From Vibrio owensii CAIM 1854 = LMG 25443 (GTDB taxonomy: Bacteria > Pseudomonadota > Gammaproteobacteria > Enterobacterales > Vibrionaceae): 64,000 bases of DNA. Under the pieces are notes generated by a model. The model searched no databases. It was not told the origin of the DNA and worked only from the letters and a program-made list of their open reading frames with translations. Shown in pieces: positions 37,442-46,400 of this stretch. Every line of letters begins with the position of its first letter. Position 1 is the stretch's first letter. The position numbers and the translations under genes were made by a program. Location of the stretch: contig NZ_JPRD01000004.1 in NCBI RefSeq assembly GCF_000817815.1, positions 1-64,000 on the forward strand, written 5' to 3'.

Positions 37442-38674
37442 TTAGAGTGCGCTGCTCGGAATGTGCATCTCTTTCACTTTCTCTAAGAAAGCGTATTGCG
37501 CTGACATTGGCTTTCGCTCCAAATAACGGCGCAACATATCTAATGCCACCGCACTGATGACTTTGACTTGATCATCGCGTTGATATTTTCTCGATAGCTT
37601 GTACAACGCCCCCCACTCTCCCGTAGAAGTGGAAAGTGCGACAGAGAAAACGCCCTCATCAAGCTTACCTGTGACTAACGCTAAATCAGTACCACACTTC
37701 TCACGCGTCGCCCCCGCCAGCGCAAACGTCGCCGCTAACGGATCACCTTCGTCTGTAATGGTTTGGCTCTGACCTGCTAATACCCAGCCATGACCAAATT
37801 GCTTTTCAACGTTTTCATCACCGTTAAGCCAATAAGTTAAGTGCCCTGCACTGCTCTTCTCTGAAACAGACAAGGTTAATCCTTTATCCACCAGCAGTTG
37901 ACCTACATGGTCGACCATTGGCATATCGACACTCACCGTATTGCTTTCAAGGTGCTTGTGGATTATCTGCATGAGCTTCATGCGCTGCTCTACTTGATTG
38001 GATGGACCAAACAGCTTCACTTCAATAAAAGGTAAATACGAGCGATAGCCAAGCTCATAACCTTGTGGCAGTTTCATTTGGTCAAGCTTATCTGAAATAC
38101 CAGACTCCGACAGACCAAAGGTATAAATTCGACTGCAAGACGAACTTTCGACTTCAGGGAACAGTTTTTTCAAATCTGGCAAAATTTGCGTTTCTGCCAT
38201 CAGCTTAAATTCGCTTGGTACGCCAGGGGTAAAATAAAAGACGGCATCATTGATCAGCATCTTAAAACCACAAGCAGTCCCAATTGGGTTATCTACGATT
38301 TCTGCCGTCTCTGGCAACATCGCTTGTTTTAGGTTGCTGTCTGGCATTGGAATACCACGACGCGCATACATTGCCTCTAGATGCTCTAACCAATCTTTGA
38401 ACAACACAAGCTTACACTCAGCGGCTTTTGCTGCCGCCGCCGCACTCATGTCATCGGTGGTTGGTCCTAAGCCACCATTAACGATGACCACATCGTTATT
38501 GAAGCTGAGCATTAGGAATTCTTCAATTAGACTCGACTGCTTGTCACCAACGGTTGAGCGTTTCGTTAAGCCAAATCCATGCTGATAAAATAAGCTCGAC
38601 AGCCAAGCAGCATTTGTATCAACAATATCACCGTGAAGGACTTCTTCACCGGTACTAAGCATAGCAATTTTCAC
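37442..38674 (-). CDS. CinA-family protein (YfaY-like)
   Basis: Protein of 410 residues. The N-terminal MoCF-like/COG1058 domain (about 1-170) is clear: STGEEVLHGDIVDTNAAWL and NGGLGPTTDDMSAAAAA. The C-terminal half corresponds to the CinA/PncC nicotinamide-nucleotide deamidase fold but its usual catalytic SCTGG-type segment reads SEKSSAGHLTYWL, so activity is doubtful; E. coli YfaY shows the same feature. GTG at 38674 is chosen because CAGGAG lies seven bases upstream and the product then begins as usual with KIAMLSTG. Its neighbour nrdAB-yfaE is convergent. Confidence 0.82.
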   Translation of the reverse strand: MKIAMLSTGEEVLHGDIVDTNAAWLSSLFYQHGFGLTKRSTVGDKQSSLIEEFLMLSFNNDVVIVNGGLGPTTDDMSAAAAAKAAECKLVLFKDWLEHLEAMYARRGIPMPDSNLKQAMLPETAEIVDNPIGTACGFKMLINDAVFYFTPGVPSEFKLMAETQILPDLKKLFPEVESSSCSRIYTFGLSESGISDKLDQMKLPQGYELGYRSYLPFIEVKLFGPSNQVEQRMKLMQIIHKHLESNTVSVDMPMVDHVGQLLVDKGLTLSVSEKSSAGHLTYWLNGDENVEKQFGHGWVLAGQSQTITDEGDPLAATFALAGATREKCGTDLALVTGKLDEGVFSVALSTSTGEWGALYKLSRKYQRDDQVKVISAVALDMLRRYLERKPMSAQYAFLEKVKEMHIPSSAL

Positions 38675-38858
38675 AACTGACTCCTGAAAATAGGCAAAAT
38701 CCACATTTTTTCGACATTGTGCCTATATCGTTTTCATTTTATTAGACTAATCTCTTAGTTAATTTGTTGAGATTAAATGTAGGTCAAGTATTTAAATGGC
38801 TGTTCTTTTAAGGGATAATTGTGAGCCCGATCATCAAACCAACAACTCGGAGACCTCT

Positions 38859-39776
38859 GTGTCAAAATCATCCATGTTCAAGAAAACTCTAAGTGGTCTT
38901 GTTCTGACTGCGTCAGCTGCGGCGAACGCGAGCCAGTACGATATGAGTAACCATATCGAGTTCTCTTACACGCCTGATTGCCTGTCAGGTTACTGCGAAA
39001 CGACTACTCTGTATAGCTTTGAGCCACAAAATCCTCGCTATGCGATGGGGTTGGATAGCGATGATTCCTTAAATCTCGACGCAGGTCTTCAACCAAAGCA
39101 CATGATCGTGCCAAAAGACAAAGATTGGGATTACCTAATGGGTCAAACTTATACCATTCTCGGTTTGAGTGTGGCGACTGTTGGTTTGATGACGTTGCTA
39201 CCAGAAAGCATTACTAAATGGGACGAAGAAGACCGTGACATGAGTAAGCTCGGTAGTAAGTGGAAAGATAATGTTTCAGACGGTCCAGTTTGGGATCGTG
39301 ATGAACACTTCCTAAACTACATCATGCACCCTTACTTTGGTGGTGTTTACTACACAGCGGCGCGTCACGCGGGTTACAATGAGTTTGAATCGTTCCTATA
39401 CTCAGCGACCATGTCGACTTTCTTCTGGGAATACGGTGTCGAAGCGTTTGCTGAAGTCCCATCATGGCAAGACTTGTTTATTACTCCATTTTTTGGTGCC
39501 GTGGTAGGTGAAATGATGCTAACAGCCGAGCAAGACATTATTGCCGGCGGCGGTGAAGTGATGGGTTCAGAGACAATGGGTGATGTATCTCTGTTCTTCC
39601 TAAACCCTGTAGGTCATATCCACTATTGGGTATCCGACGCTTGGGGCGGTAGCGCAGAATTCCAGTTCAGCTCGTCTCCATGGTTCGGCAACCAAGATGC
39701 CGCGAAATTCGCGATGGACGCTGGCGCAAGCTACGATAACGTCTTCTACGGTTTCGAAATGAAGGTAACCTTCTAA
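38859..39776 (+). CDS. DUF3943 family exported protein
   Basis: Exported protein of 305 residues: MFKKTLSGLVLTASAAANA is a signal peptide beginning a few residues after the GTG start. The mature part has an aromatic-rich, glycine-poor pattern with one strongly hydrophobic segment near residue 90 (YTILGLSVATVGLMTLL) and a conserved DEHFLNYIMHPYFGGVYYTAARHAG region typical of DUF3943; the end ...YGFEMKVTF resembles an outer-membrane beta-signal (terminal F). Function is unknown. GTG at 38859 has GGAG seven bases before it; an ATG upstream gives a non-signal-like start. Own terminator. Confidence 0.78.
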   Translation: MSKSSMFKKTLSGLVLTASAAANASQYDMSNHIEFSYTPDCLSGYCETTTLYSFEPQNPRYAMGLDSDDSLNLDAGLQPKHMIVPKDKDWDYLMGQTYTILGLSVATVGLMTLLPESITKWDEEDRDMSKLGSKWKDNVSDGPVWDRDEHFLNYIMHPYFGGVYYTAARHAGYNEFESFLYSATMSTFFWEYGVEAFAEVPSWQDLFITPFFGAVVGEMMLTAEQDIIAGGGEVMGSETMGDVSLFFLNPVGHIHYWVSDAWGGSAEFQFSSSPWFGNQDAAKFAMDAGASYDNVFYGFEMKVTF

Positions 39777-39787
39777 AACCAAACATT

Positions 39788-39818
39788 TAAGAAGCAGCTC
39801 ACGGGCTGCTTTTTTTGT
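39788..39818 (+). terminator. Terminator of the DUF3943 gene
   Basis: AAGCAGC, loop TCACGG, GCTGCTT with a run of eight T. Confidence 0.85.
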
Positions 39819-40017
39819 GCCCCAAGCATAGTTTTCATTATTTGCATCACGAATTAGTGTCAAAAATTGACCTTCGTCAAACATAACCCTCCCCCAGCAC
39901 CTACACTAAAATTAAGGAAAAATTCCAATAACTTAAGTTCTTAAACCTTAAGCTCAAATCACTACAGCGATACGTCTAACCGTGCCGCACCCAAACCTTA
40001 TTCCGGGAGGGGACATT

Positions 40018-40530
40018 ATGAACACAGTGTTTATCGTTAATTTTGTTGGTCAGGCATCACCCGCGACCATTAAACAGCTAGCAGCGGTTACACATGAAAA
40101 CGACGGCAAATGGTTAATCAGTAAAGTGAACTTTATTGAGGATCAGGTCGCCGGTGTTATCAAGGTTGAACTTCCTGAAAAGAACGTAGATATCGTTAAA
40201 GACGCGTTCTCTGCTTGCCAAACATTGGTAGTGAGATTTGTTGATTCAGAACCGCATGCTCACGCTCAAGAGACGGTTTTTCAACTGCGTCTGGATGCCA
40301 ACGACCGAGCTGGTATCGTCAATGAAATCACTCATGTCCTTGACGGTCAAGGTATCTCTATTCTTGATATGGACTGCCAACGTGTGTTTATTGCTGGCGG
40401 CGGCGGTGTTAGCTCAAGTCTATTCAGTGCAAAAATGGCGATTAAGTTGCCAAGTGAGTTAGGCATTGATGACGTAGCGAATGAGCTAGAAGCACTAAGT
40501 GAAGATACGCGCGTTATTGTAGAAGGTTAA
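40018..40530 (+). CDS. Tandem ACT-domain protein, GcvR-like
   Basis: Cytosolic protein of 170 residues made of two ACT domains: about 1-75 (FIVNFVGQASPATIKQL) and about 88-168 (LRLDANDRAGIVNEITHVLDGQGISIL). The layout is that of the glycine-cleavage repressor GcvR, which acts through GcvA; the ligand is likely an amino acid. It is not next to gcv genes, so a specific role is open. ATG at 40018 with a strong GGGAGGGG at seven bases decides the start; the longer reading frame upstream has no SD. Confidence 0.82.
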   Translation: MNTVFIVNFVGQASPATIKQLAAVTHENDGKWLISKVNFIEDQVAGVIKVELPEKNVDIVKDAFSACQTLVVRFVDSEPHAHAQETVFQLRLDANDRAGIVNEITHVLDGQGISILDMDCQRVFIAGGGGVSSSLFSAKMAIKLPSELGIDDVANELEALSEDTRVIVEG

Positions 40531-40555
40531 CACGCTGTGCCTACTCTTTCATCCA

Positions 40556-40591
40556 GTAAAAAGAGCAGCGTTATATGCTGCTCTTTTTCGT
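40556..40591. terminator. Bidirectional terminator between ACT gene and nspC
   Basis: AAAAAGAGCAGC, loop GTTATAT, GCTGCTCTTTTT, a perfect 12-bp stem with A and T flanks, serving both convergent genes. Confidence 0.88.
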
Positions 40592-40613
40592 TTTGTCTTG
40601 GACAATTTGGTGG

Positions 40614-41747
40614 TTACTTCACTGTCCATTGAGACAACGAACGTTTGAAATCTGAGTAATCGAAGTCGTTCAGTTTTTGAATCTCGCCGCTTGAACGCTC
40701 GCAGTACACAGACGGCATACGTAGACCATTAAACCAGTTCAACTTCACCATGGTGTATCCCGCACTATCCAGAATATGCAGACGTTGACCAATCTCTAGT
40801 GGTTGCTCAAAGTTCGCCACACAGAACTGATCACCAGCCAGACAAGAACATGAACCAATGACGTATTCATGCTCGCCGTTTTCAGACGCTTCCAGAATTG
40901 ACGCTGGCTCGTTGTAAATCAAGGTATCTAGTCTGTGCGCTTCCGTTGCCGAATCCACAATCGCTGTCTTCTTCACGTTCTCAACGATATCTACCACAGT
41001 CACGACAAGATCCGTGGTCTTGGTAATGATGGCTTCACCCGGCTCTAGGTACATTTGCACACCATGTTTTTCTGAGAAAGCTTTTAGCGCAAGACCTAGC
41101 TTCTCGATGTCGTAGCCCGGCCATGTGAAGAATACACCACCGCCCATGCTTACCCAGTCTAGCTTGTTTAGGTACTCGCCAAACTGATCTGAGATTGAAT
41201 CAAGCAAGCCGATAAATGCGTCTACGTCTTTGTTCTCACAGTTCATGTGGAACATCACGCCATCAATACCATCGAAAATTTCTGGCTTGATGTGGTCAGC
41301 TTGCACGCCCAAACGAGAGTATTGGCGTGCTGGGTTCGCTAAATCTTGACCCGCGTAGCTTACACCTGGGTTTAAGCGCAAACCAATTGATGCTTTACCT
41401 TCAACAATATGACGGTATGCCGCCAGCTGTGACTGAGAGTTGAAGATCATCTTGTCGCAGATATCTGCTACTTCACGAACATCATCTTCGCTATAACCCA
41501 CGCTGTATGCGTGCGTCTCACCACCAAAAGTCTCGTAGCCAAGCTTTACTTCAAACGGGCCAGAGCTGGTTGTCCCGTCTAGGTAAGGCTTGATGATGTC
41601 GAACACACCCCATGTTGAGAAGCACTTCAGTGCCAACACCAGCTTCACACCAGAGATATCTTTCAGTTGTTTTGCTTTCTCTAAGTTCTCAACCAACTTG
41701 TCTTCATTGATCATGAAGTACGGGGTTTTCAGTTGTTCTTTGCTCAT
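40614..41747 (-). CDS. nspC: Carboxynorspermidine decarboxylase
   Basis: PLP enzyme of 377 residues, fold III, which removes CO2 from carboxynorspermidine to give norspermidine, the last step of the Vibrio route. The PLP lysine is in [11 protein letters not shown]; the glycine-rich phosphate site is in [16 protein letters not shown] and the dimer-completing cysteine/aspartate region in [16 protein letters not shown]. Same strand as the synthase and the fusion enzyme, but separated from them by a terminator and a repeat array, so it may be made at a different level. SD is weak. Confidence 0.94.
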   Translation of the reverse strand: MSKEQLKTPYFMINEDKLVENLEKAKQLKDISGVKLVLALKCFSTWGVFDIIKPYLDGTTSSGPFEVKLGYETFGGETHAYSVGYSEDDVREVADICDKMIFNSQSQLAAYRHIVEGKASIGLRLNPGVSYAGQDLANPARQYSRLGVQADHIKPEIFDGIDGVMFHMNCENKDVDAFIGLLDSISDQFGEYLNKLDWVSMGGGVFFTWPGYDIEKLGLALKAFSEKHGVQMYLEPGEAIITKTTDLVVTVVDIVENVKKTAIVDSATEAHRLDTLIYNEPASILEASENGEHEYVIGSCSCLAGDQFCVANFEQPLEIGQRLHILDSAGYTMVKLNWFNGLRMPSVYCERSSGEIQKLNDFDYSDFKRSLSQWTVK

Positions 41748-41766
41748 AACTAACCATTTATCAACG

Positions 41767-42010
41767 ATTAACCCCCTCTAACTCCCCCTTAGAAAGGGGG
41801 AGGATTAAACCAAGCCACCTCTACTCTTGCCAAAAAAGTGGAGAGATTGAAGCCACGATCAGTCTGTTTCTGCTACTCCCCTTAAAAAGGAAAGTGGAAA
41901 CTGTACTCGGTTTGCCTCAACTTCCCCCCTTTTAAAAGTGGAAGATTTGAAACTAAGCTCGGCCTTTCTTTGCTCCTCCCCTTTTCAAGGGGAGGCTGGG
42001 AGGGGTTAAC
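41767..42010. repeat. Array of five palindromic units between carboxynorspermidine synthase gene and nspC
   Basis: About 244 bases built from five palindromes roughly 45-50 bases apart. The first (41782-41802, CTCCCCCTT/AGA/AAGGGGGAG) and last (41975-41995, CCTCCCCTT/TTC/AAGGGGAGG) are perfect 9-bp stems; three inner ones are degenerate. Linkers repeat a theme like TTGAAACYAAGCTCGG. The ends form an inverted repeat starting TTAACCCC on each side (17 of 23 positions). It looks like a non-coding palindromic repeat element, not a gene. Confidence 0.72.
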
Positions 42011-42017
42011 CTTAAAT

Positions 42018-42056
42018 ACAACAAAAGCAGCCACGGCTTCACGCCATGACTGCTCG
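42018..42056 (-). terminator. Terminator after the carboxynorspermidine synthase gene
   Basis: On the minus strand AGCAG-TCATGGC / GCCGTGG-CTGCT stem, then TTTTGTTG. A second inverted repeat, AAATAAGTTT / AAACTTATTT (42065-42090), spans the stop codon. Confidence 0.6.
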
Positions 42057-42084
42057 AGTAATCTAAATAAGTTTGACGTTAAAC

Positions 42085-43338
42085 TTATTTGTTCAGTTCG
42101 TGAATCAGCGGCAAACCTTGACCGGCTTCTAATTCCTGAACATGCCAATCAAGACCGATGGTTGGCATTGTTTCTAGGAACGGGTCTGGGTTTAGCTGTT
42201 CCATGTTGAACACACCTTTATCTGCCCATTCGCCACGGAAGAATTGCAGCGCTGCAGTGATAGCAGGAACACCCGTAGTGTAAGAGATCGCTTGGTGTTC
42301 TACATCTTCGTAAGCCACTTCGTGGTCTGCGTTGTTGTAGATAAACACGCTACGCTCTTTACCGTCTTTCTTACCTTGAACCCAAGTACCGATACACGTT
42401 AGGCCCGTGTAGCCCGGTGCTAGAGACGTTGGATCTGGCAGCATCGCTTTTAGTACGTGAAGAGGTTGTACGACTGTACCATCGTGTAGCGTTAATGGTT
42501 CTGGGCTCAATAGGCCGATATCACGCATTACATTGAAGTAGTTTAGGTAACGGTCACCGAAACCCATCCAGAATTCAATGCGTTTAGCAGGGATGAACTC
42601 TTTCATTGAGCGAACTTCATCGTGCGCCATTGAGTACACTTTGTGTGAACCACAATTCGGGAAATCGAACTCTAGCATACGAGAGTGACAAGGTACTTGT
42701 TTCCACTCGCCGTTTTCCCAGTAGAACGAATCGCCTTGGATCTCAAGCATGTTCGTTTCTGGGTCAAAGTTCGTCGCAAACTTCTTACCGTGATCGCCTG
42801 CGTTCACGTCCATTACGTCAATCGTGTCGATTTCATCAAACAGATGCTTCACTGCATACGCCGCGAATACTGATACTACGCCTGGATCGAAACCCGCGCC
42901 TAGGATACCCGTGATGCCCGCTTCTTCGAACTTCTCACGGTAGCCCCACTGCCAATCGTAAGCTTCAGGAACCTGCTGACCTTCAGAACATAGGTCAACC
43001 GCTACTGATGTATCTAAGTATGAAACTTTTGCTCGGTAACACGCTTCCATGATTGGCATGTTAACCCACGGAGGACCCGCGTTGATCACTAGATCCGGTT
43101 TTACTTCTTCAATAAGAGCAACCAGAGAATCTACGTCGTCAGCATTCACTGCACGCGCGTCTAGTTTCTTAGCTGAATCTTTCAGGTTGTTTTTCTTCTG
43201 AATCGATTCGATGATCTTCTCACACTTACCGATAGTACGTGATGCGATTGTGATATCACCCAGAACGTCGTTGTTTTGTGCTGCTTTATGTGCAACAACC
43301 CAGCCAACGCCGCCTGCACCAATCTGTAGAACTGCCAT
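42085..43338 (-). CDS. Carboxynorspermidine synthase (saccharopine-dehydrogenase family)
   Basis: NADPH-dependent enzyme of 417 residues that joins 1,3-diaminopropane with aspartate semialdehyde and reduces the Schiff base to carboxynorspermidine. The nucleotide site is at the very N-terminus (LQIGAGGVGWVVAHKAA), followed by DLVINAGPPWVN and GILGAGFDPGVVSVFA, all typical of the Lys9/CANSDH group. It follows the aminotransferase-decarboxylase fusion by 18 bases, so the two are one transcript; nspC lies beyond a terminator. Confidence 0.93.
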   Translation of the reverse strand: MAVLQIGAGGVGWVVAHKAAQNNDVLGDITIASRTIGKCEKIIESIQKKNNLKDSAKKLDARAVNADDVDSLVALIEEVKPDLVINAGPPWVNMPIMEACYRAKVSYLDTSVAVDLCSEGQQVPEAYDWQWGYREKFEEAGITGILGAGFDPGVVSVFAAYAVKHLFDEIDTIDVMDVNAGDHGKKFATNFDPETNMLEIQGDSFYWENGEWKQVPCHSRMLEFDFPNCGSHKVYSMAHDEVRSMKEFIPAKRIEFWMGFGDRYLNYFNVMRDIGLLSPEPLTLHDGTVVQPLHVLKAMLPDPTSLAPGYTGLTCIGTWVQGKKDGKERSVFIYNNADHEVAYEDVEHQAISYTTGVPAITAALQFFRGEWADKGVFNMEQLNPDPFLETMPTIGLDWHVQELEAGQGLPLIHELNK

Positions 43339-43356
43339 AGTTTTCCGTTACCTTTA

Positions 43357-46248
43357 TTAAACTAGCTCAACTGCTAGCGTGTTGATTTTCAAGAGCAAAG
43401 ATTCAAAGTCCGCTGTCGTTAGACAAGGATTCAAAATCGTAAATTTAAGAGCGGTTTTACCATCAACGATGGTTTCACCAAGTACCGCGATACCACGAGT
43501 TAACGCTTCAAGACGCAATGCTTTGTTCAGTTCATCTAAATCTGCAGATGCGTTGTTTGTGCGTACATTAGTTGCGCGGAATAGAACCGTTGAAAGTGCA
43601 GGTTCAGCAAGAAGTTCAAACTGCTCGTGGTTGCGAACCATGTCGGCAACTTGCTGCGTTTGTACCAATAAGTGATCGTACATATCGCCAAGTGCCTTAG
43701 GACCAACGTTTTGCATCGTCATAAAAACTTTCAATGCATCAAAACGCTTCGTCGTTGCGATAGATTTGTCGACCAAGTTTGGTAGCTCATCATGTTCACG
43801 GTTTAGGTAGTCAGCATGATGAAGCAGGAACTTAAAGTTCGACTTGTCGTTCACCAGCAATGCGCCACAGCTGATTGTTTGGTAAAACAGTTTGTGGAAG
43901 TCGACACTGATCGAGTGTGCACGCTCTACACCTTTCAGGCGTGATTTGTGGCTGCTAAGAATCAATGCGCCACCGTAAGCACCATCCACGTGCATCCACA
44001 TCTCATGTTTCGCTGCCATATCAGCAATGAAATCAAGATCGTCAATTGCGCCGTGATCGGTCGTACCCGCGGTGCCAACAATAGCGAATGGAATCAAACC
44101 TTCTGCTTTTGCCTGAGTTAGAACGTGATCTAACTGAGTAATGTCCATTGTGCCGTCAGCGTTCGCATCGACGGTCATCACGGCTTTCTCACCCAGTCCC
44201 ATCCAAGATGCTGACTTTTGAACCGTGAAGTGCGATTTCTTCGAACATACGATACGAAGTTTGTCCGCGTATTCTGGAAGACCCAGCTTCTGAATTGAGT
44301 GGTTACTTAGCTTGTCAGCAATCCAGTCACGCGCCAGCATTAGGCCCATTTGGTTGCTTTGTGTGCCACCGCTAGTGAAAATGCCATCCGCCTTCTCACC
44401 AAGCTCGTACTTGTCACACAGCCAGTTAATTACCTTCTGCTCAACGTAAGTCGCAGACGATGCTTGATCCCACGAATCCATTGATTGGTTCAACGCTGCA
44501 ATCATCGCTTCTGCCGCTACCGCAGGCATGAGAGGAGGCGTATGTAGGTGAGCAATGCAATCTGGGTGCTGAGTGAAAATCGCATTCTTCGCAACAAGCT
44601 CTGCTGCTTCATCAATCACTGACTTTAACGATGCGTTTTTGTTATCCAGATCGACCGCGTTAATCGCCGCTTCCAGCAATTTAGGATCCATTCCCGAGTA
44701 TGGGGCATTCACCTGCTCAAACACCGACTTCATTGCTACAGTCATATGATTCATCACAGATGCAAACTCAGTGCCACCAAGTTCACCGGTTTGAATAAAG
44801 TGCTTTTTCCACTCTTCTTGTGGGTCTGCTTCAACGTGGCTACCGCCTGCAGCGATAATTGCGTCTTCCAGAACACGAAGTGCAAAGTCAATTTGCTCGA
44901 AAGCAATGATAAGCGGAGGAAGGAAACGAATGACGGAACCGTCGCGGCCGCCCTTCTCTACCATCAATCCACGCTCAAGCGCCGCACGTTGGATAGCAAG
45001 AGTAAGTTGGCCATCTGACAAAGGTTCACCAAACTTGTTTAGCTCGCCACTTGGATGTTTAATCTCAACGCCAAGCATCAAACCTTTGCCGCGTACGTCT
45101 GCAATACAGTTTACGCGTTTTTGAATGCTCTCAAGACCAAAACGAAGGTATTGACCTGCAACATTGGCGTGCTCAACAAGGTTGTCACGTTGAATGATTT
45201 CTAATGCTTTCGCACCTGACACCATTGCAAGTTGGTTACCACGGAAAGTGCCGGTGTGTTCACCTGGCTTCCATGTATCATGTTGCTTGTTGATCACCAA
45301 TAGTGACATTGGCAAGCCACCACCGATCGCTTTAGACAAACACAAAATATCAGGAACAATGCCCGCTTCTTCGAATGCGAAGTTGTAGCCCGACTTACCA
45401 ACACCACATTGAATTTCATCAAAAATCAGTAGGATACCGTGATCGTCACAGATGCGGCGCAGCTCACGTAGCCAGAATGCAGGCGCAGGGATCACACCAC
45501 CCTCACCTTGTACTGGCTCTACAATGATTGCAGCCGGCTTCATGATGCCTGCTTCGTCGTCGTTCAGTAGACGCTCGATGTAGCGGATGCTTGCTTTCGC
45601 ACCTTCATCTCCACCTAGACCAAACGGACAACGCAAGCTGTAAGGAAATGGCATAAAGTGCACGTCTGACATCAAGCCTGTACGACGAGCTTTGGTGCCC
45701 AAGTTCCCCATCATACCCATGGTGCCGTTCGTCATACCGTGGTAGGCACCGCGGAAAGCGAACATGGTGTTACGACCTGTGGTTTGTTTGGCAAGTTTGA
45801 TTGCTGCCTCAACCGCGTCTGCACCTGAAGGGCCACAGAACTGAATCACACAGTTGTCGCTCAGCTCTTGCGGTAAAAAGCCTTTAACAGACTTGATGAA
45901 ATGCGTTTTCGCAGACGTTGCGATATCCAGAGTCTGGTACGGCAAACCAGAATCCAATTGTTCTTTTAGCGCTTGGTTAATCTCTGGGTGGTTATAACCC
46001 AAAGCCAATGTACCCGCACCAGCAAGACAATCTAGGAAGATTTGACCACGCGTATCTTCAACCAAACAACCATAAGCTTGCTTAATCGCAATTGGTAGAC
46101 GACGTGGGTAAGAACGAACCTCAGATTCATGCTCTGCTTGTTCGATAAGAACTTGATCAGGCGTTAAATCGTAGATTCCTTCAACAACAGGAACCTGGGA
46201 GGAAAAGTAATTTGCGATAGTGTTATCGACTTCAAAGGCAGTGCTCAT
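43357..46248 (-). CDS. Fused diaminobutyrate aminotransferase / L-2,4-diaminobutyrate decarboxylase
   Basis: Bifunctional enzyme of 963 residues that makes 1,3-diaminopropane from aspartate semialdehyde. The class-III aminotransferase part (about 1-450) has IFDEIQCGVGKSGYNFAF and the PLP lysine in ILCLSKAIGGG; the group-II decarboxylase part (about 480-963) has the histidine/aspartate run MWMHVDGAYGGAL and the PLP lysine in SISVDFHKLFY. Other bacteria encode these as dat and ddc; the fusion is the Vibrio form (VC1625 type). AAGGG lies ten bases before ATG. It is preceded by a long, structured leader. Confidence 0.94.
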   Translation of the reverse strand: MSTAFEVDNTIANYFSSQVPVVEGIYDLTPDQVLIEQAEHESEVRSYPRRLPIAIKQAYGCLVEDTRGQIFLDCLAGAGTLALGYNHPEINQALKEQLDSGLPYQTLDIATSAKTHFIKSVKGFLPQELSDNCVIQFCGPSGADAVEAAIKLAKQTTGRNTMFAFRGAYHGMTNGTMGMMGNLGTKARRTGLMSDVHFMPFPYSLRCPFGLGGDEGAKASIRYIERLLNDDEAGIMKPAAIIVEPVQGEGGVIPAPAFWLRELRRICDDHGILLIFDEIQCGVGKSGYNFAFEEAGIVPDILCLSKAIGGGLPMSLLVINKQHDTWKPGEHTGTFRGNQLAMVSGAKALEIIQRDNLVEHANVAGQYLRFGLESIQKRVNCIADVRGKGLMLGVEIKHPSGELNKFGEPLSDGQLTLAIQRAALERGLMVEKGGRDGSVIRFLPPLIIAFEQIDFALRVLEDAIIAAGGSHVEADPQEEWKKHFIQTGELGGTEFASVMNHMTVAMKSVFEQVNAPYSGMDPKLLEAAINAVDLDNKNASLKSVIDEAAELVAKNAIFTQHPDCIAHLHTPPLMPAVAAEAMIAALNQSMDSWDQASSATYVEQKVINWLCDKYELGEKADGIFTSGGTQSNQMGLMLARDWIADKLSNHSIQKLGLPEYADKLRIVCSKKSHFTVQKSASWMGLGEKAVMTVDANADGTMDITQLDHVLTQAKAEGLIPFAIVGTAGTTDHGAIDDLDFIADMAAKHEMWMHVDGAYGGALILSSHKSRLKGVERAHSISVDFHKLFYQTISCGALLVNDKSNFKFLLHHADYLNREHDELPNLVDKSIATTKRFDALKVFMTMQNVGPKALGDMYDHLLVQTQQVADMVRNHEQFELLAEPALSTVLFRATNVRTNNASADLDELNKALRLEALTRGIAVLGETIVDGKTALKFTILNPCLTTADFESLLLKINTLAVELV

Positions 46249-46346
46249 ACTACATAATCCCTTGAATTATAATGATTCTCTTTCCTGTATTTATTCTCGT
46301 TAGTATTAAATAACAGGAGATATAGATACACCTCCGCATTCGTCAT
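46245..46346 (-). CDS. Possible 33-residue upstream ORF (low support)
   Basis: ATG at 46346 opens a frame of 33 codons (MTNAEVYLYLLLF...) whose TGA overlaps the ATG of the fusion gene in an ATGA arrangement. No clear SD precedes it, and the codon choice is AT-rich, so it may be chance. If translated it would couple initiation of the norspermidine operon to the leader. Confidence 0.25.
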   Translation of the reverse strand: MTNAEVYLYLLLFNTNENKYRKENHYNSRDYVV

Positions 46347-46373
46347 CGATTAAATGACAAATACAGATAACCC

Positions 46374-46400
46374 GTCACGACGAGCGTGACTTTTTATTTT
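46374..46400. other. Hairpin GTCACG/CGTGAC with T run on the + strand
   Basis: GTCACG, loop ACGAG, CGTGAC and then TTTTTATTTT on the + strand, so it looks like a terminator read rightwards although no + strand gene precedes it. On the minus strand it is a leader hairpin of the norspermidine operon without a T run. Confidence 0.5.

Noticed and set aside
41882..42148. 88-codon minus-strand ORF
   Set aside because: Falls within the palindrome array and the end of the synthase gene; coding is a by-product of repeats.
46262..46282. Fur-like AATCATTATA just before the fusion gene
   Set aside because: Only one half fits (about 13 of 19 at best) and it lies next to the start codon, not on a promoter I can support.
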